64,000 nt of DNA, taken from positions 34,464 through 98,463 of the forward strand of contig NZ_LGEL01000007.1 of NCBI RefSeq assembly GCF_001636695.1, written 5' to 3'. Made by a program: the position numbers and the translations under genes. The DNA comes from Pedobacter panaciterrae. Its GTDB lineage: Bacteria > Bacteroidota > Bacteroidia > Sphingobacteriales > Sphingobacteriaceae. A model generated the notes under the pieces. That model was given only the letters and a program-made list of their open reading frames with translations. It did no database searches and was not told the origin of the DNA. This document shows, piece after piece, positions 63,351-64,000 of this stretch; position 1 is the stretch's first letter, and every line of letters begins with the position of its first letter.

Positions 63351-63367
63351 TGTAAATGAAATTTACA
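63351..63367. promoter_or_regulatory. Palindrome TGTAAATGAAATTTACA before the HTH gene
   Basis: The 7-bp arms TGTAAAT and ATTTACA are perfectly complementary around GAA, and the site ends 19 bp before the start codon of the HTH protein at 63387. Its size and position suit an autoregulatory operator. This is inference from symmetry and place only. Confidence 0.4.
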
Positions 63368-63386
63368 TAAATTGCTGTTTTTGTGA

Positions 63387-63785
63387 ATGCCCAAAGCGGG
63401 TTTATTTGGTGAAGTGAAAAAACAAACTAAAATAAATAGAGGTGCTATTCTTAAAAAAGCGGTAAAAGATTCCGGGATTCCTATTACTGAGGTTGCCCGA
63501 CGGGCTGGCTATGGTAGAGTTACTTATTACACGCATATTGATAATTCAGATTTAAAACTTGATATACTAGATAAATATGCAACCGCGATTAAGTACGATT
63601 TTAGAGATGAAGTTCCTGAAATGGTAGAGTATTATGAACGAAAAAGAGAAAACAGCCTGTCTACTTTCGAAAAAATAGAGGCAGACCGTGATTTTTGGCG
63701 AGATGAGTATGGAAGGATGTTGAAAGAGAAAAATGAAATGCAAAAAAAGATCGAATTTCTGGAAGCGAAGTTAGCTAAGAAGTAA
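63387..63785 (+). CDS. Small helix-turn-helix protein with C-terminal coiled coil
   Basis: This 132-aa protein has a helix-turn-helix at about residues 18-60: RGAILKKAVKDSGIPITEVA, then RRAGYGRVTYYTHID, followed by LDILDKYATAIKYDF, which resembles the Cro/CI-like XRE fold. The C-terminal half (about 75-132) is highly charged and heptad-patterned (FWRDEYGRMLKEKNEMQKKI, EFLEAKLAKK), a coiled coil likely used to dimerise. There is no signal peptide, so it acts in the cytoplasm as a DNA-binding protein. It stands alone with a palindrome in front of it and a terminator behind it. Its targets are unknown. Confidence 0.8.
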   Translation: MPKAGLFGEVKKQTKINRGAILKKAVKDSGIPITEVARRAGYGRVTYYTHIDNSDLKLDILDKYATAIKYDFRDEVPEMVEYYERKRENSLSTFEKIEADRDFWRDEYGRMLKEKNEMQKKIEFLEAKLAKK

Positions 63786-63830
63786 AATGCTAAGCTTTCA
63801 TTTATGATGTTCTAGCTAATGGACAAAAAA

Positions 63831-63850
63831 GCCTCTCATAAATGAGAGGC
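63831..63850. terminator. Intrinsic terminator, probably bidirectional
   Basis: GCCTCTCAT and ATGAGAGGC form a perfect 9-bp stem. An A6 run precedes it on the plus strand, which becomes a T6 tract for transcripts coming from the right on the minus strand. The plus-strand side is followed by TATATTTA. It serves the HTH gene on one side and the gene fragment at 63872 on the other. Confidence 0.8.
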
Positions 63851-63871
63851 TATATTTAATATAATTGTTAA

Positions 63872-63981
63872 TTATCCAATGCTAATGTAACCAGGTATAA
63901 TAACAGGTTCAAACCATTCCAGATCTTCTGCCATTCCCTTAAACTTATTTGTTAATTTCTTTTTAGTATTACCAGTAACCA
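63872..63981 (-). CDS. C-terminal fragment of an unidentified protein, cut at the right edge
   Basis: Read on the minus strand, an open frame enters just inside the adapter-like sequence and ends in TAA at 63872-63874. It gives about 36 residues ending KGMAEDLEWFEPVIIPGYIS plus IG. In the same frame the adapter-like sequence carries a stop codon, so the true 5' part of the gene is not in this window. The terminator at 63831-63850 with its T-tract on the minus strand supports a real gene end. I cannot name the family. Confidence 0.5.
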
Positions 63982-63999
63982 CTGTCTCTTATACACATC
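63982..63999. other. Tn5/Nextera mosaic-end sequence (probable library adapter)
   Basis: The 18 bases CTGTCTCTTATACACATC are identical to the first 18 of the 19-bp Tn5 mosaic end used in Nextera transposase libraries. The next base is G where the mosaic end has T. At the last bases of a window this is best explained as untrimmed adapter at a contig end, not genomic sequence. Confidence 0.85.
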
Positions 64000-64000
64000 G

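Larger units (their letters stand above)
62738..63386. other. Long non-coding spacer with a GC-richer repeat-bearing core
   Basis: The first part (62738-63000) is AT-rich and must contain the promoter of the minus-strand ECF sigma gene. A 78-codon minus-strand frame here (62730-62966) looks like noise. The middle (63005-63180) is clearly richer in G+C and carries direct and inverted repeats (separate entry). The last part (63181-63386) is very AT-rich and holds a possible promoter and a palindrome before the HTH gene. Confidence 0.6.

Overview
The window looks like a chromosomal segment of a Bacteroidota bacterium of the Sphingobacteriaceae (Pedobacter-like) type. The signs are five SusC/SusD-type outer-membrane uptake pairs, FecR anti-sigma/ECF-sigma pairs, lipobox lipoproteins, Bacteroidota-style promoters (TTG..N19..TAnnTTTG-like) and dispersed palindromic repeats with the GTCATCTCGA core. 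No rRNA, tRNA, CRISPR array or intact insertion sequence was seen. The first gene is cut by the left edge. The last bases match the Tn5/Nextera mosaic end, so the right edge is probably a contig end carrying adapter sequence.

Region 1 (1-5727): the end of one SusC/SusD pair, a nested palindromic repeat, and a DUF6266-like gene. Region 2 (5728-18474): an array of 11-bp tandem repeats, then a sigma/FecR-controlled polysaccharide utilization locus: ECF sigma, FecR, a hairpin leader, SusC, SusD, a small lipoprotein, an SGNH hydrolase whose motifs occur in circularly permuted order, an FAD oxidoreductase and a GH2 glycosidase. Region 3 (18500-24206, minus strand): a three-gene RND efflux system. 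Region 4 (24353-25735): a small membrane-associated protein of unknown function and a FimB/Mfa2-like lipoprotein.

Region 5 (25981-50704): a large locus probably aimed at a rhamnose-containing glycan. It holds two tandem SusC/SusD pairs (the second SusC is frameshifted), a GH106-like and two GH78-like alpha-L-rhamnosidases, three paralogous GH71/99-like proteins with C-terminal CBM9-like domains, and a WbsX/GH99-like lipoprotein. Three transcription units here start with the same promoter-associated sequence (AGTA..GTACAGGTTGC, 19 bp, then a -7 box), which suggests a shared activator. A MocR-type GntR regulator that has lost the PLP lysine (50718-52184) lies at the end of the locus.

Region 6 (52472-62737) is more AT-rich. 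A MauE-like redox membrane protein, a tiny exported two-cysteine protein and an unknown membrane-anchored protein face a minus-strand sigma/FecR/SusC/SusD/TlpA-thioredoxin operon. The FecR gene of that operon carries an in-frame palindromic repeat. Region 7 (62738-64000) has a GC-richer repeat-bearing spacer, a small HTH/coiled-coil protein with a palindromic site in front of it, a terminator, and a gene fragment ending in the adapter-like sequence.

The observations I rate highest are the permuted SGNH hydrolase, the in-frame palindromic insertion in FecR, the hairpin with the same geometry between fecR and susC in both sigma-controlled operons, the shared promoter element of the rhamnoside locus, the 11-bp repeat array, and the MauE/small exported protein/TlpA cassette.
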